DNA of 64,000 bases from Asbonarchaeum sp964517675 (GTDB lineage: Archaea; Nanohalarchaeota; Nanosalinia; Nanosalinales; Nanoanaerosalinaceae): the NCBI GenBank assembly GCA_964517675.1, contig CAZFEL010000002.1, forward strand, positions 186,001 to 250,000, read 5' to 3'. This document shows, in pieces, positions 32,230 to 38,986 of this stretch. Both the position numbers and the translations under genes were made by a program. Each line of letters begins with the position of its first letter. The stretch's first letter is position 1. The notes under the pieces were generated by a model. The model saw nothing but the letters and a program-made list of their open reading frames with translations. It was not told where the DNA came from and ran no database searches.

Positions 32230-32991
32230 TCAGAGCTCGTACCGGTCGACGATCTTTTTCTGCTCCTCGTCGATCTCCGCACGGAGGTGGATCAGATCCT
32301 CGAGGCCCGAGCCTTCGATCTTCTTCCGTGCGAGCTGGTCGAGCTGGAAGATACCGGAGGAGTTGTTCATCTCGATCTGGATGAGGACCGGTTTCTCCTC
32401 GCCCTGCATGATGTCGACGTCCTCGATCGCGAGGGCGGAGATCCCGTGGATGGACATGTCGTCCGGGTCACGGGGGCTGGCACGGCCTTTCTCCATGTCC
32501 AGGCTGTCAGCGACCCGCAGGATGCCTGCCTCCAGTGTCAGCGGGTTGGCCTTCTTGTGGTGGCTCTGGATACTGTGGAGGATCTCTGATTTGAGGATGA
32601 CCTGTTCCTGCCTGTCGTACATGCCATCGACCATCTCCTCGATCAGGTCCGCTGCAATCGGGAGGCTGTACTCGGAGTGCTTGTACCGGTGGACGATGTG
32701 CCCAACGTCGTGCAGCAGGCCGGACAGCATCACGATGACCTCTGCGTCCTCCCAGGTCATGTCATAATCCTCCATCGCGCCCGGGGTCTTGTGTCCCTCG
32801 AGGAGCCTGAGGATCTCGAGGGCCCTGTTGGTCACGATCTCGATGTGTTTCTCGCCGTGGTCGTTCAGCTTCAGCCGGTCTTTGGCGATCGTGTTCGCGC
32901 AGTCCCAGTACTGGCGGATATGGTCGTTGTCGTTCGCGTATGCCTCCAGTTCCTCGAGCTTCTGGTTGCCGTCTGTCTGTATCTCTATCAT
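32230..32991 (-). CDS. HD-domain phosphohydrolase
   Basis: The 253-residue protein carries the HD metal site H...HD...D: DHGEKHIEIVTNRALEIL, MLSGLLHDVGHIVHRYKHSE, and ILRVADSLDMEKG. The C-terminal part (LIQIEMNNSSGIFQLDQLAR) is beta-rich. Such archaeal HD proteins are typically nucleotidases or phosphodiesterases. The ATG at 32991 follows GGTGAGATC, a good ribosome-binding site, and is preferred over 13 upstream codons. Confidence 0.88.
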   Translation of the reverse strand: MIEIQTDGNQKLEELEAYANDNDHIRQYWDCANTIAKDRLKLNDHGEKHIEIVTNRALEILRLLEGHKTPGAMEDYDMTWEDAEVIVMLSGLLHDVGHIVHRYKHSEYSLPIAADLIEEMVDGMYDRQEQVILKSEILHSIQSHHKKANPLTLEAGILRVADSLDMEKGRASPRDPDDMSIHGISALAIEDVDIMQGEEKPVLIQIEMNNSSGIFQLDQLARKKIEGSGLEDLIHLRAEIDEEQKKIVDRYEL

Positions 32992-33044
32992 GATCTCACC
33001 TGTTCCCGGTACAACGGGACGTGGCAGCATTTTAAAGCCCGGTC

Positions 33045-34145
33045 CTACAGGAGATCCTCCGGCGGGGTGTAGTCTTTGCCGAGGTGGTCCGCGACAGGTT
33101 CCTCGATGAGAGTCCCTTCAGCGACGTTGAGGCCCTTCCGGAGCGGTTCGCTGTCCCGGCAGGCCTGTTCCCACCCCTTCTCCGCGAGCTCGAGGACATA
33201 AGGGAGTGTGGCGTTGGTGAGGCCGTAGGTCGCTGTCCTGGCGTAGGCCCCTGGCATGTTGGTGACCGCATAATGGACGACGCCGTGTTCGGTGTAGACC
33301 GGTTCGGAGTGGCTGGTCGGCCGGGTTGTCTCGACACAGCCACCCTGGTCGACGGCCACGTCGACGATGACCGAGCCCTCAGGCATGTCCGCGACCATCT
33401 CCTCGGTGATGACTTTCGGTGCGGCGTCTCCCGGTACGAGGACGGCCCCGACGACGATATCGCTGTCCGTAACGTGGTCTCTGATGCTTGTCTTACTCGA
33501 GAGGACGGTGTCGACGTTGTCGGGAAGGACGTCCTCGAGGTGGTCCATCCGGTCCTGACTGAGCTCGAGGACGATGACATCACAGCCCATACCGGCTGCG
33601 ACCTTGGCGGCGTTCTTGCCGACGGTCCCGCCCCCGACGACGGTGACCTGTGCGGGGCTGACCCCGGGCATGCCGGGCGGGAGCACGCCACGGCCGCCGC
33701 TGTGGATGGTCTGGTACGATGCGCCCATCAGCGGTGCCATCCGGCCGGCGACTTCGGACATCGGCTTGAGCAGCGGCAGGTCGCCGTCGAGTTCGACGGT
33801 CTCGTAGGCGATCGCGACCACGTCGGTCTCGAGGAGCTGGTCGGTCAGGTCGGGGAACGCCGCGAGGTGGAAGTAGGTGAACACGAGCTGGTCATCGAGG
33901 TACTCGTATTCGTCCTCGAGTGGCTCTTTGACCTTGACGACCATATCGACGTCCCAGGCGTCGTCCTGTCCGACGAGTTCGGCTCCTGCGTCCTGATAGT
34001 CCTCGTCCGGGATGCCGGAGCCGTCACCTGCTCCCGTTTCGATCCGGACGGTGTGGCGGTTGTCTGTGAGTTTCTGGACGCCGCTGGGGGTCATCCCGAC
34101 GCGGTTCTCGTTGTCCTTCCGTTCCCTGGGTACGCCGATGAGCAT
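33045..34145 (-). CDS. ald: Alanine dehydrogenase
   Basis: The 366-residue NAD-dependent enzyme converts alanine to pyruvate and ammonia. Active-site residues are visible: RERKDNENRVGMTPSGVQ (Arg15), MVVKVKEPLEDEY (Lys), FTYFHLAAFPDLT (His), and the dinucleotide fold VTVVGGGTVGKNAAKVA. The closing block YAVTNMPGAYARTATYGLTN is typical of AlaDH and related transhydrogenases. Length fits AlaDH rather than the longer PntA. Confidence 0.95.
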   Translation of the reverse strand: MLIGVPRERKDNENRVGMTPSGVQKLTDNRHTVRIETGAGDGSGIPDEDYQDAGAELVGQDDAWDVDMVVKVKEPLEDEYEYLDDQLVFTYFHLAAFPDLTDQLLETDVVAIAYETVELDGDLPLLKPMSEVAGRMAPLMGASYQTIHSGGRGVLPPGMPGVSPAQVTVVGGGTVGKNAAKVAAGMGCDVIVLELSQDRMDHLEDVLPDNVDTVLSSKTSIRDHVTDSDIVVGAVLVPGDAAPKVITEEMVADMPEGSVIVDVAVDQGGCVETTRPTSHSEPVYTEHGVVHYAVTNMPGAYARTATYGLTNATLPYVLELAEKGWEQACRDSEPLRKGLNVAEGTLIEEPVADHLGKDYTPPEDLL

Positions 34146-34198
34146 GGTAATCGACCACAGGATGATTGGTGCTGGGCGTAATTAAAGCTGGGAACACG

Positions 34199-34214
34199 AG
34201 GGAAAGAAAAAGGG
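34199..34214 (-). terminator. U-rich terminator
   Basis: Minus strand reads CCCCTTTTTCTTTCCC directly after the stop of the small membrane protein at 34217, a T-rich tract typical of archaeal termination. Confidence 0.5.
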
Positions 34215-34216
34215 GG

Positions 34217-34501
34217 TTACACGTGGAACAGGAGCCTGATGATGACCCTGCCCACGGTGATCACCACTCCGATAACGGCCTTGCTGGCCTCGACTGCGAC
34301 GTTGAGGCCCGGGCCGAGTGCATCCTTGAGCACGTAGCCTCCGATCACGCTGACCATGAGGCTGGCGGCATTGGATGCGAGGGAGTCGGCGAAACCGGCG
34401 TAGTACACAAGCCCGCCCCCGGTCATCAGGACCGCAAGCGAACTTATGAACAGGATTGCTCCTCGCCGATAGAGTGCGAGGGCGTCCTCGTTTGCTGCCA
34501 T
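34217..34501 (-). CDS. Small two-helix membrane protein
   Basis: The 94-residue product has two hydrophobic segments, GAILFISSLAVLMTGGGLVY and a second in LNVAVEASKAVIGVVITVGR, with glycine-rich stretches between (SVIGGYVLKDALGPGLN). A TATA element (GGTATATAAATG on the minus strand) lies about 26 to 36 bases upstream. No family recognised. Confidence 0.7.
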   Translation of the reverse strand: MAANEDALALYRRGAILFISSLAVLMTGGGLVYYAGFADSLASNAASLMVSVIGGYVLKDALGPGLNVAVEASKAVIGVVITVGRVIIRLLFHV

Positions 34502-34796
34502 ACTGATGTCCCTTTATGCCCGGTAGGTATATAAATGTGTTGATTGTTTCAAACCCGATATCTGCCTCCTGTAGGACCTGATAGATGGTAATTTTACGTT
34601 TAAGTGGTGAGATATTGGAGAAAACTGTTGTAACGGTTCTTTTAGATCGTTTAGATGAATGAATGCCGTTTCCATACATTTTGGAGGATTGAAATACCGC
34701 TTTTAATCGTTGAGAATCCTTGTATATCTTTATATACCTATCAACGCCAGCAAAGAAAAATTTTTCTTCTGTGGTGCTGTAGGGTCACGGTGGGGG
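34502..34796. other. AT-rich intergenic region with promoter and terminator
   Basis: These 295 bases carry no convincing gene. The left end holds the promoter of the small membrane protein (about 34527-34538). The right end holds a T-rich tract on the minus strand, AAATTTTTCTTTG (34754-34766), which probably terminates the Vps4-like gene. The middle is AT-rich with no conserved repeat that I can see. Confidence 0.6.
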
Positions 34797-35978
34797 TCAG
34801 CCACCGAACTGCTCGCCCCAGTCCTTGTACCGCTTGACCATCTCGGGGTCGGTTTTGGGGTCGATCTTGGAGAAGGCGTGCTGGAAGTCCTCGGCGGTGA
34901 GCCCGCGGAGCTTGAGCTGGTAGTCCTTGACGCTGTCGATGGACTGGTCGGCGAGGGATTCGAGCTCGGGGTTCATCTCATCGACCATGTGCCGGATGGC
35001 CTCCTTGGTGACGTTTTTGATCTCCCTGCCGGAGTAGTTGTGCTGGACGCATTCCTGTGCGACCCTGTTGAGATCTGCCTGGAGCTCGATACCTTCTTCG
35101 ATGGTGTTGAGCTGGATGATCTTCGTGGCCGTGCTTGTGTCGGGCAGCGGGACATAGATCACCCGTTCGACACGTGACAGGACGGCGGGATCGAGGTCCC
35201 AGGGGGTGTTGGTGGCCCCGACGAACATGATATCGCTGTTCTCCTTGTCGAACCCGGACAGTTCGGTAAGGAGGGTCGAGAGGACCCGTCTCGTGGCCTC
35301 GTCGAGGTCGCCTCCCCGTGACATGGCGATGGAGTCGAGCTCGTCGAAGAACACGATCGAGGGGGCTTTCTCCCGTGCTGCGGAGAATATCTCCGAGATT
35401 ATCTTGCCTGATTCGCCGTAGTACTTCGAGAGGGCGTGGGAGAGCTGGACATTGAAGAACGGGTAGTCATGGGAGCCTGCGACGGCTGATGCGAGCAGGG
35501 TCTTACCAGTACCCGGGGGGCCGTACAGGAGGATCGAGTGGATGCTCTGGATGGCCGAGGGCTTGTTCTCGATGGCGGAGAGGGCGAATGATTCTCTGAG
35601 GCTCTTTTTCGTCTCCTCGAGTCCCGCGACGTCGTCCCAGGCGACATCGGAGTCCTCGATGAACCGCTGGACGTACTCGGCGAAGTCATCGTCATCCGTC
35701 TCGCCGGCACCGCCGCCTTCCTTGACGTCGCGTTTGCCGTCATTACCTTTGAGGGAGTCACTCTCCCCGGAGAGGTTCTTTGCGAGTTCGTAGTACTTGT
35801 CTGCGAGTTTCTCTTTCTCCTCGCGTGCCCGGCCATTCTTGGATTTGGCCTGTTCCATCAGGATGTCGCCGCATTTTTCGTAGTATGATGCGGCGGCGCC
35901 TTCGTCCCCTTGGTCGATGGCAGCTTCTGCCTTGTTCTTGCTCTGCTGGAATATCTCACGCAGTTTTTTCTCGTACAA
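34797..35978 (-). CDS. Vps4/katanin-like MIT-AAA ATPase
   Basis: Residues 1-72 look like a three-helix MIT domain (KLREIFQQSKNKAEAAIDQG, KEKLADKYYELAKNLSG). A short acidic linker leads to the AAA domain: VAWDDVAGLEETKKSLRESF, Walker A YGPPGTGKTLLASAVAG, pore loop SKYYGESGK, Walker B IVFFDELDSIAMSRGGD, sensor 1 FVGATNTPWDLDPAVL, and the arginine-finger region SRVERVIYVPLP where Vps4 normally has RRFEKRIYIPLP. The 393-residue length and C-terminal helix fit Vps4/CdvC, which disassemble ESCRT-III polymers. The start is a TTG at 35978, 39 bases after the coiled-coil gene. Confidence 0.87.
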   Translation of the reverse strand: MYEKKLREIFQQSKNKAEAAIDQGDEGAAASYYEKCGDILMEQAKSKNGRAREEKEKLADKYYELAKNLSGESDSLKGNDGKRDVKEGGGAGETDDDDFAEYVQRFIEDSDVAWDDVAGLEETKKSLRESFALSAIENKPSAIQSIHSILLYGPPGTGKTLLASAVAGSHDYPFFNVQLSHALSKYYGESGKIISEIFSAAREKAPSIVFFDELDSIAMSRGGDLDEATRRVLSTLLTELSGFDKENSDIMFVGATNTPWDLDPAVLSRVERVIYVPLPDTSTATKIIQLNTIEEGIELQADLNRVAQECVQHNYSGREIKNVTKEAIRHMVDEMNPELESLADQSIDSVKDYQLKLRGLTAEDFQHAFSKIDPKTDPEMVKRYKDWGEQFGG

Positions 35979-36017
35979 CGCCTGCCACCTGGAGAACGCT
36001 CGCTGAGGTCAGCGGGC

Positions 36018-36659
36018 TTAGACGTTCATGCTGTTGCTCTCTTCCTTGCGCTTTTCGTCCCTACTCCTGAGGGCTTCCTTGACCGCTTCGTCGGTACCGA
36101 GCTCGTCCTGCAGGTTCTTGATGTCCTCTGCCTGCTGGATGATCTCATCGACCCGCTCGTTCTGGCGCTCCTTGGGTGAGAGCTGGCCTTTGAGCATGGA
36201 ATTGAGCCTGTCCCACTGTTCGTCCCGGATCATCTCCCGGACATCGGCCCTGCGGAGCTTCTCGACGATGTCTTCTTTCTTCATGTTGCGGATCTCGTTG
36301 ATGAGGCCCTCGCGTTCCATCATCTGTTCCTTGCGCTTGATGGAGATGAGGCCGTCGACGACCCGGAGGGCATCCATGAGCTGGGCGTGTTCGTTGTGCA
36401 GGATGGCCATCTCGTCCTCGATGGAGGAGATCTCCTCTGCGAGTTCTTTCTTCAGAAGGTTATCGTCGGCGCTGACGATCTTCTCGAACAGGTTCTCGCG
36501 TTTCTTGGCGAGGTCCTCGTGCCTGTCACGCTTGAGGCGCACGGAGGCTTTGATGTTGGCTTTCTCTTCGTTGAGTTCCTCGAGTGTCAGCTGCTCGATG
36601 TCGAGTGAGCCTCCTGATGACCCGAAGACCTTCTGTGCGATGTCCTGTATCACTCCCAT
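36018..36659 (-). CDS. Coiled-coil protein upstream of the Vps4-like ATPase (possible ESCRT-III/CdvB-like)
   Basis: The 213-residue protein is almost entirely helical and highly charged: after a short N-terminus (MGVIQDIAQKVFGSSGG) it has long heptad-like helices (KRDRHEDLAKKRENLFEKIV, SIEDEMAILHNEHAQLMDAL) and an Arg/Glu-rich C-terminus. Size, a basic first helical pair and linkage to a MIT-AAA ATPase resemble ESCRT-III/Snf7 proteins, but I see no diagnostic sequence match, so this is inference. Its promoter (CATTTATATTCC, about 27 to 37 bases upstream) indicates a leaderless transcript that continues into the ATPase gene. Confidence 0.6.
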   Translation of the reverse strand: MGVIQDIAQKVFGSSGGSLDIEQLTLEELNEEKANIKASVRLKRDRHEDLAKKRENLFEKIVSADDNLLKKELAEEISSIEDEMAILHNEHAQLMDALRVVDGLISIKRKEQMMEREGLINEIRNMKKEDIVEKLRRADVREMIRDEQWDRLNSMLKGQLSPKERQNERVDEIIQQAEDIKNLQDELGTDEAVKEALRSRDEKRKEESNSMNV

Positions 36660-36739
36660 TGAGAGCCCTCAGTACCACGTCTGTAAGAATGGAATATAAA
36701 TGTGCGGGACGGCCCGTCGTGGCGTCGTTGTGGGCTCCG

Positions 36740-37354
36740 TCACGAGCCGAACCGGTCCATCAGCTCGCCGGGGGCATTGAGGGCTGAATCGATGATGTCA
36801 CTGACGCTTCCGTCGTCATCTTCGTCCTCGCTCTCACTGGAGTCTTTGTCCTCGTCATGAACGGTATCGCCCTTGTTTTCGCTCTCGTCGCTGATCTCGT
36901 CTTTCTTGCCGCCGGGGACGAGACGGTGGGTGTTGTCCTGGTAGCTGTAGTTGAGGGTGTGGAGCTTGTTCTTCTGGCGGTGGGCGTTCCACATCTTCTT
37001 GATGGTCTTGAAGCATTTCTCGACCTGGTCGTAGCTCTGTGCCTTGGATTTTTTGAAGAAAAGCATCAGGCGTCGCTTGCCGTCACGCTCTGACTCGTCC
37101 TCGACGTAGATGTCGATATGTGGGAAGCTGAGGTGTTCCTCTTTGGTGGAGATTTCGACGATGTCGTTCCACGGGAGGAAGCCTTTGAGGACCTCCTGGG
37201 GGTCCATGGTGGATTTGATCTTGTCCCAATCATCGGGGAGCTTGCGCTCGACCCGCTCGATGCCCGAGGTGTCGATGCGGACGTCCCCGAGGACGGACTT
37301 GAAGATGAACTCACTGTCCGCGTCCACGGTGACGGATTTCTCGCGCCAAGTCAT
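36740..37354 (-). CDS. PH-like domain protein with acidic tail, linked to the Vps4-like gene
   Basis: Residues 1-135 look like a PH-fold: a series of beta strands (SEFIFKSVLGDVRIDTSGIE, WNDIVEISTKEEHLSFPHID, GKRRLMLFFKKSKAQ) closed by an amphipathic helix (YDQVEKCFKTIKKMWNAHRQ). The rest is a Ser/Asp/Glu-rich linker ending in a short hydrophobic peptide (VSDIIDSALNAPGELMDRF) that could be a docking motif for a MIT domain. PH/GLUE domains bind phospholipids in eukaryotic ESCRT and trafficking proteins. A TATA element ATTATAATC sits about 25 bases upstream. Domain call is from pattern only. Confidence 0.5.
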   Translation of the reverse strand: MTWREKSVTVDADSEFIFKSVLGDVRIDTSGIERVERKLPDDWDKIKSTMDPQEVLKGFLPWNDIVEISTKEEHLSFPHIDIYVEDESERDGKRRLMLFFKKSKAQSYDQVEKCFKTIKKMWNAHRQKNKLHTLNYSYQDNTHRLVPGGKKDEISDESENKGDTVHDEDKDSSESEDEDDDGSVSDIIDSALNAPGELMDRFGS

Positions 37355-37391
37355 GGTTCTAGATTCGGCTCTGTGATTATAATTCTTCCCC

Positions 37392-38108
37392 TCACAGCAG
37401 CGTCCGGGCGAGGCCGATGAACGCGAGCAGGACCGCTGGGGCGAGGATGACGGTGTAGGAGTGACCCTTGGATTCGACCTGTTCCTCGAGCCCTTCCTTG
37501 ATCGTCCGGAACGCGTACAGCGTGAGGAATCTGCCGATGACGGGGATCCATGCCACGAGCAGGACAGGGCTGGCGTACATGACCGTGGCGGTGATCTGTC
37601 CGACCGACAGCTCTCCTTTCAGGAGGCCGAAGACGAGGTAGAGGTACACCGCGATGATGCCTGCACCGAGGAGGAGCTGGCCGCCGAGGACGATGCTGTC
37701 GGTGAGCCCGGCGGTGATGAGCTCGCTCACCCCCTGGCTGCCGAACAGGACGCCTGTCGTCGCGCTGGCCATGGCGGCGAGGATGAGGAAGAGACCGAGG
37801 TTGATCGTGAGGAACCGTCCTGCCCCGCCGACAGTGGGCTCGATCCGGCGGAAGAACCCGGAGGGTGAGCTGAAGACAGTGAGTATGGTGGAGGCGTGGG
37901 TCTCGGTGGTCGCGACCATACTCGCCTCCCGCTCGCCGGGATCGCGTGCCTGTGCCTGGAGGTCGCTGTCGTCGGTCCGGGCGGGCCAGTACTGGTCCAT
38001 GAGTGGTTCAGGATCGTAGCCCTGCTGGTGGAGGTGATCGCGGACGTCCTGCCGTGTCATTCCTCCCTCCCGGGCCTGTCTGAACCACTCGTCCCAGTCC
38101 TGGGCCAT
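37392..38108 (-). CDS. Yip1-family-like multi-pass membrane protein
   Basis: The 238-residue protein has a soluble N-terminus (MAQDWDEWFRQAREGGMTRQ and a helix-turn segment VRDHLHQQGYDPEPLMDQ), then a FFRRIEPTVGGAG entry and five hydrophobic segments with the Yip1-type order (LTINLGLFLILAAMASATTG, LLLGAGIIAVYLYLVFGLLK, LVAWIPVIGRFLTLYAF). Yip1 proteins are linked to membrane traffic in eukaryotes; prokaryotic ones are uncharacterised. A TATA-like TTTTTTATGC lies about 25 to 30 bases upstream. It lies 37 bases upstream of the PH-like gene on the same strand. Confidence 0.72.
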   Translation of the reverse strand: MAQDWDEWFRQAREGGMTRQDVRDHLHQQGYDPEPLMDQYWPARTDDSDLQAQARDPGEREASMVATTETHASTILTVFSSPSGFFRRIEPTVGGAGRFLTINLGLFLILAAMASATTGVLFGSQGVSELITAGLTDSIVLGGQLLLGAGIIAVYLYLVFGLLKGELSVGQITATVMYASPVLLVAWIPVIGRFLTLYAFRTIKEGLEEQVESKGHSYTVILAPAVLLAFIGLARTLL

Positions 38109-38154
38109 GGGGTAAACTCTTATCAACGTGAGCATAAAAAAGGCTGACCGGCCT

Positions 38155-38229
38155 GCGCCGGTGGTCCAGCTTGGCTTACGACTCCAGCCTCCCACGCTGG
38201 CGACCCGGGTTCAAATCCCGGCCGGCGCA
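38155..38229 (+). tRNA. tRNA-Gly (anticodon CCC)
   Basis: Acceptor GCGCCGG (38155-38161) pairs with CCGGCGC (38222-38228), discriminator A. The D loop contains GG (CTTGGCTT), the anticodon stem CCAGC/GCTGG encloses the loop CTCCCAC with anticodon CCC, and the T arm is CCGGG-TTCAAAT-CCCGG. There is no intron. A-rich promoter sequence lies upstream and overlaps that of the divergent Yip1-like gene. Confidence 0.93.
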
Positions 38230-38345
38230 TTTTTCTATATGGTATGTGCCGGGATTTGATATCCTCATAGAAAATCTCCGATTTTCGACGGGTTCAAATC
38301 CCGGCCGGCGCATCGGCAGCAGAGCTGCCGCTGCTTGAACAGCGT
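38206..38345. repeat. Partial tRNA-Gly copies and palindromes downstream of tRNA-Gly
   Basis: The last 25 bases of the tRNA region (38206-38230) recur exactly at 38289-38313. Between them an inverted 11-base copy of the T arm (CCGGGATTTGA) lies at 38249-38259, and the palindrome GAAAATC-TCC-GATTTTC at 38270-38286 abuts the second copy. Right after it is a further palindrome CGGCAGC-AGA-GCTGCCG (38314-38330). This looks like the scar of an insertion or recombination at the tRNA 3' end. Confidence 0.85.
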
Positions 38346-38486
38346 TCTCCTGTCGGAGAAACGCTGTGCGGCGCACTGAGTCTATCGATCACGTTCTGTA
38401 TGATGCATCCAGGATGTCTCGTGACCTGCGTTGACGCTGCGGTCACTGCCGTCAGCCACTTAAATGTTGGAGTGACAGCAGGTCAC

Positions 38487-38957
38487 ATGCTAGACAATCT
38501 CGACGACAGGCAGCAGTACGGTCTTGTGGCTGCGTTCGTCGCTGTCGCTGTAGTTGGCTTCGGTGCCGGCTCCGTCATGGATGTCGGCCTGACCGGGGCC
38601 ATGACCGCTGGAGGCTCCACGGACGAGGTCCGTGAGCAGGTCCAGAGTCTGATGGACCAGCAGGTCCAGTCACAGCAGCGGCAGTTCGCCCTGATCGCGA
38701 ACCAGAGCGAGAACATCTCGATGGACGATCTCTCGCTCCAGGCAGAGGTGACCGACATCTCGCAGTCCGAGTTCGGTTCCCTCTATGAGGTCACGGTACA
38801 GATGAGTGGCACAGTTCCTTCCCGGACGGGTGGGCTCCAGTCCCTCGACCAGGAACAGACGCTGTACATCTCTCAGGATGGACGGTACCTGTTCCAGGAA
38901 CCGACAGACCTCGAGCAGCCACAGGGCCAGCAGCAGACTCAGCCCCAGACCCGGTAA
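38487..38957 (+). CDS. Membrane-anchored protein resembling the N-terminal part of archaeal DsbA-like proteins
   Basis: The 156-residue protein has one membrane anchor (YGLVAAFVAVAVVGFGAGSV), a coiled region rich in Gln/Glu (DEVREQVQSLMDQQVQSQ), a small beta domain (LSLQAEVTDISQSEFGSLYE) with QTLYISQDGRYLFQEPTDLE, and a Gln/Pro-rich tail. The 'dgrylf...tdl' block resembles the region before the thioredoxin fold of archaeal DsbA-family proteins, but no thioredoxin domain or CxxC is present. CTTAAATG lies about 26 bases before the ATG, supporting a leaderless start. Confidence 0.6.
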   Translation: MLDNLDDRQQYGLVAAFVAVAVVGFGAGSVMDVGLTGAMTAGGSTDEVREQVQSLMDQQVQSQQRQFALIANQSENISMDDLSLQAEVTDISQSEFGSLYEVTVQMSGTVPSRTGGLQSLDQEQTLYISQDGRYLFQEPTDLEQPQGQQQTQPQTR

Positions 38958-38969
38958 GACGGGTCCGGG

Positions 38970-38986
38970 CAAATTTTTCTTTTTCC
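38970..38986 (+). terminator. T-rich terminator between convergent genes
   Basis: The sequence AAATTTTTCTTTTTCCT after the stop of the small membrane protein is a typical archaeal oligo-T termination signal. Confidence 0.6.

Noticed and set aside
38176..38376. 66-codon minus-strand frame over tRNA-Gly
   Set aside because: It translates the tRNA and its repeat (a GFEP/RDLNPG pattern typical of tRNA shadows).
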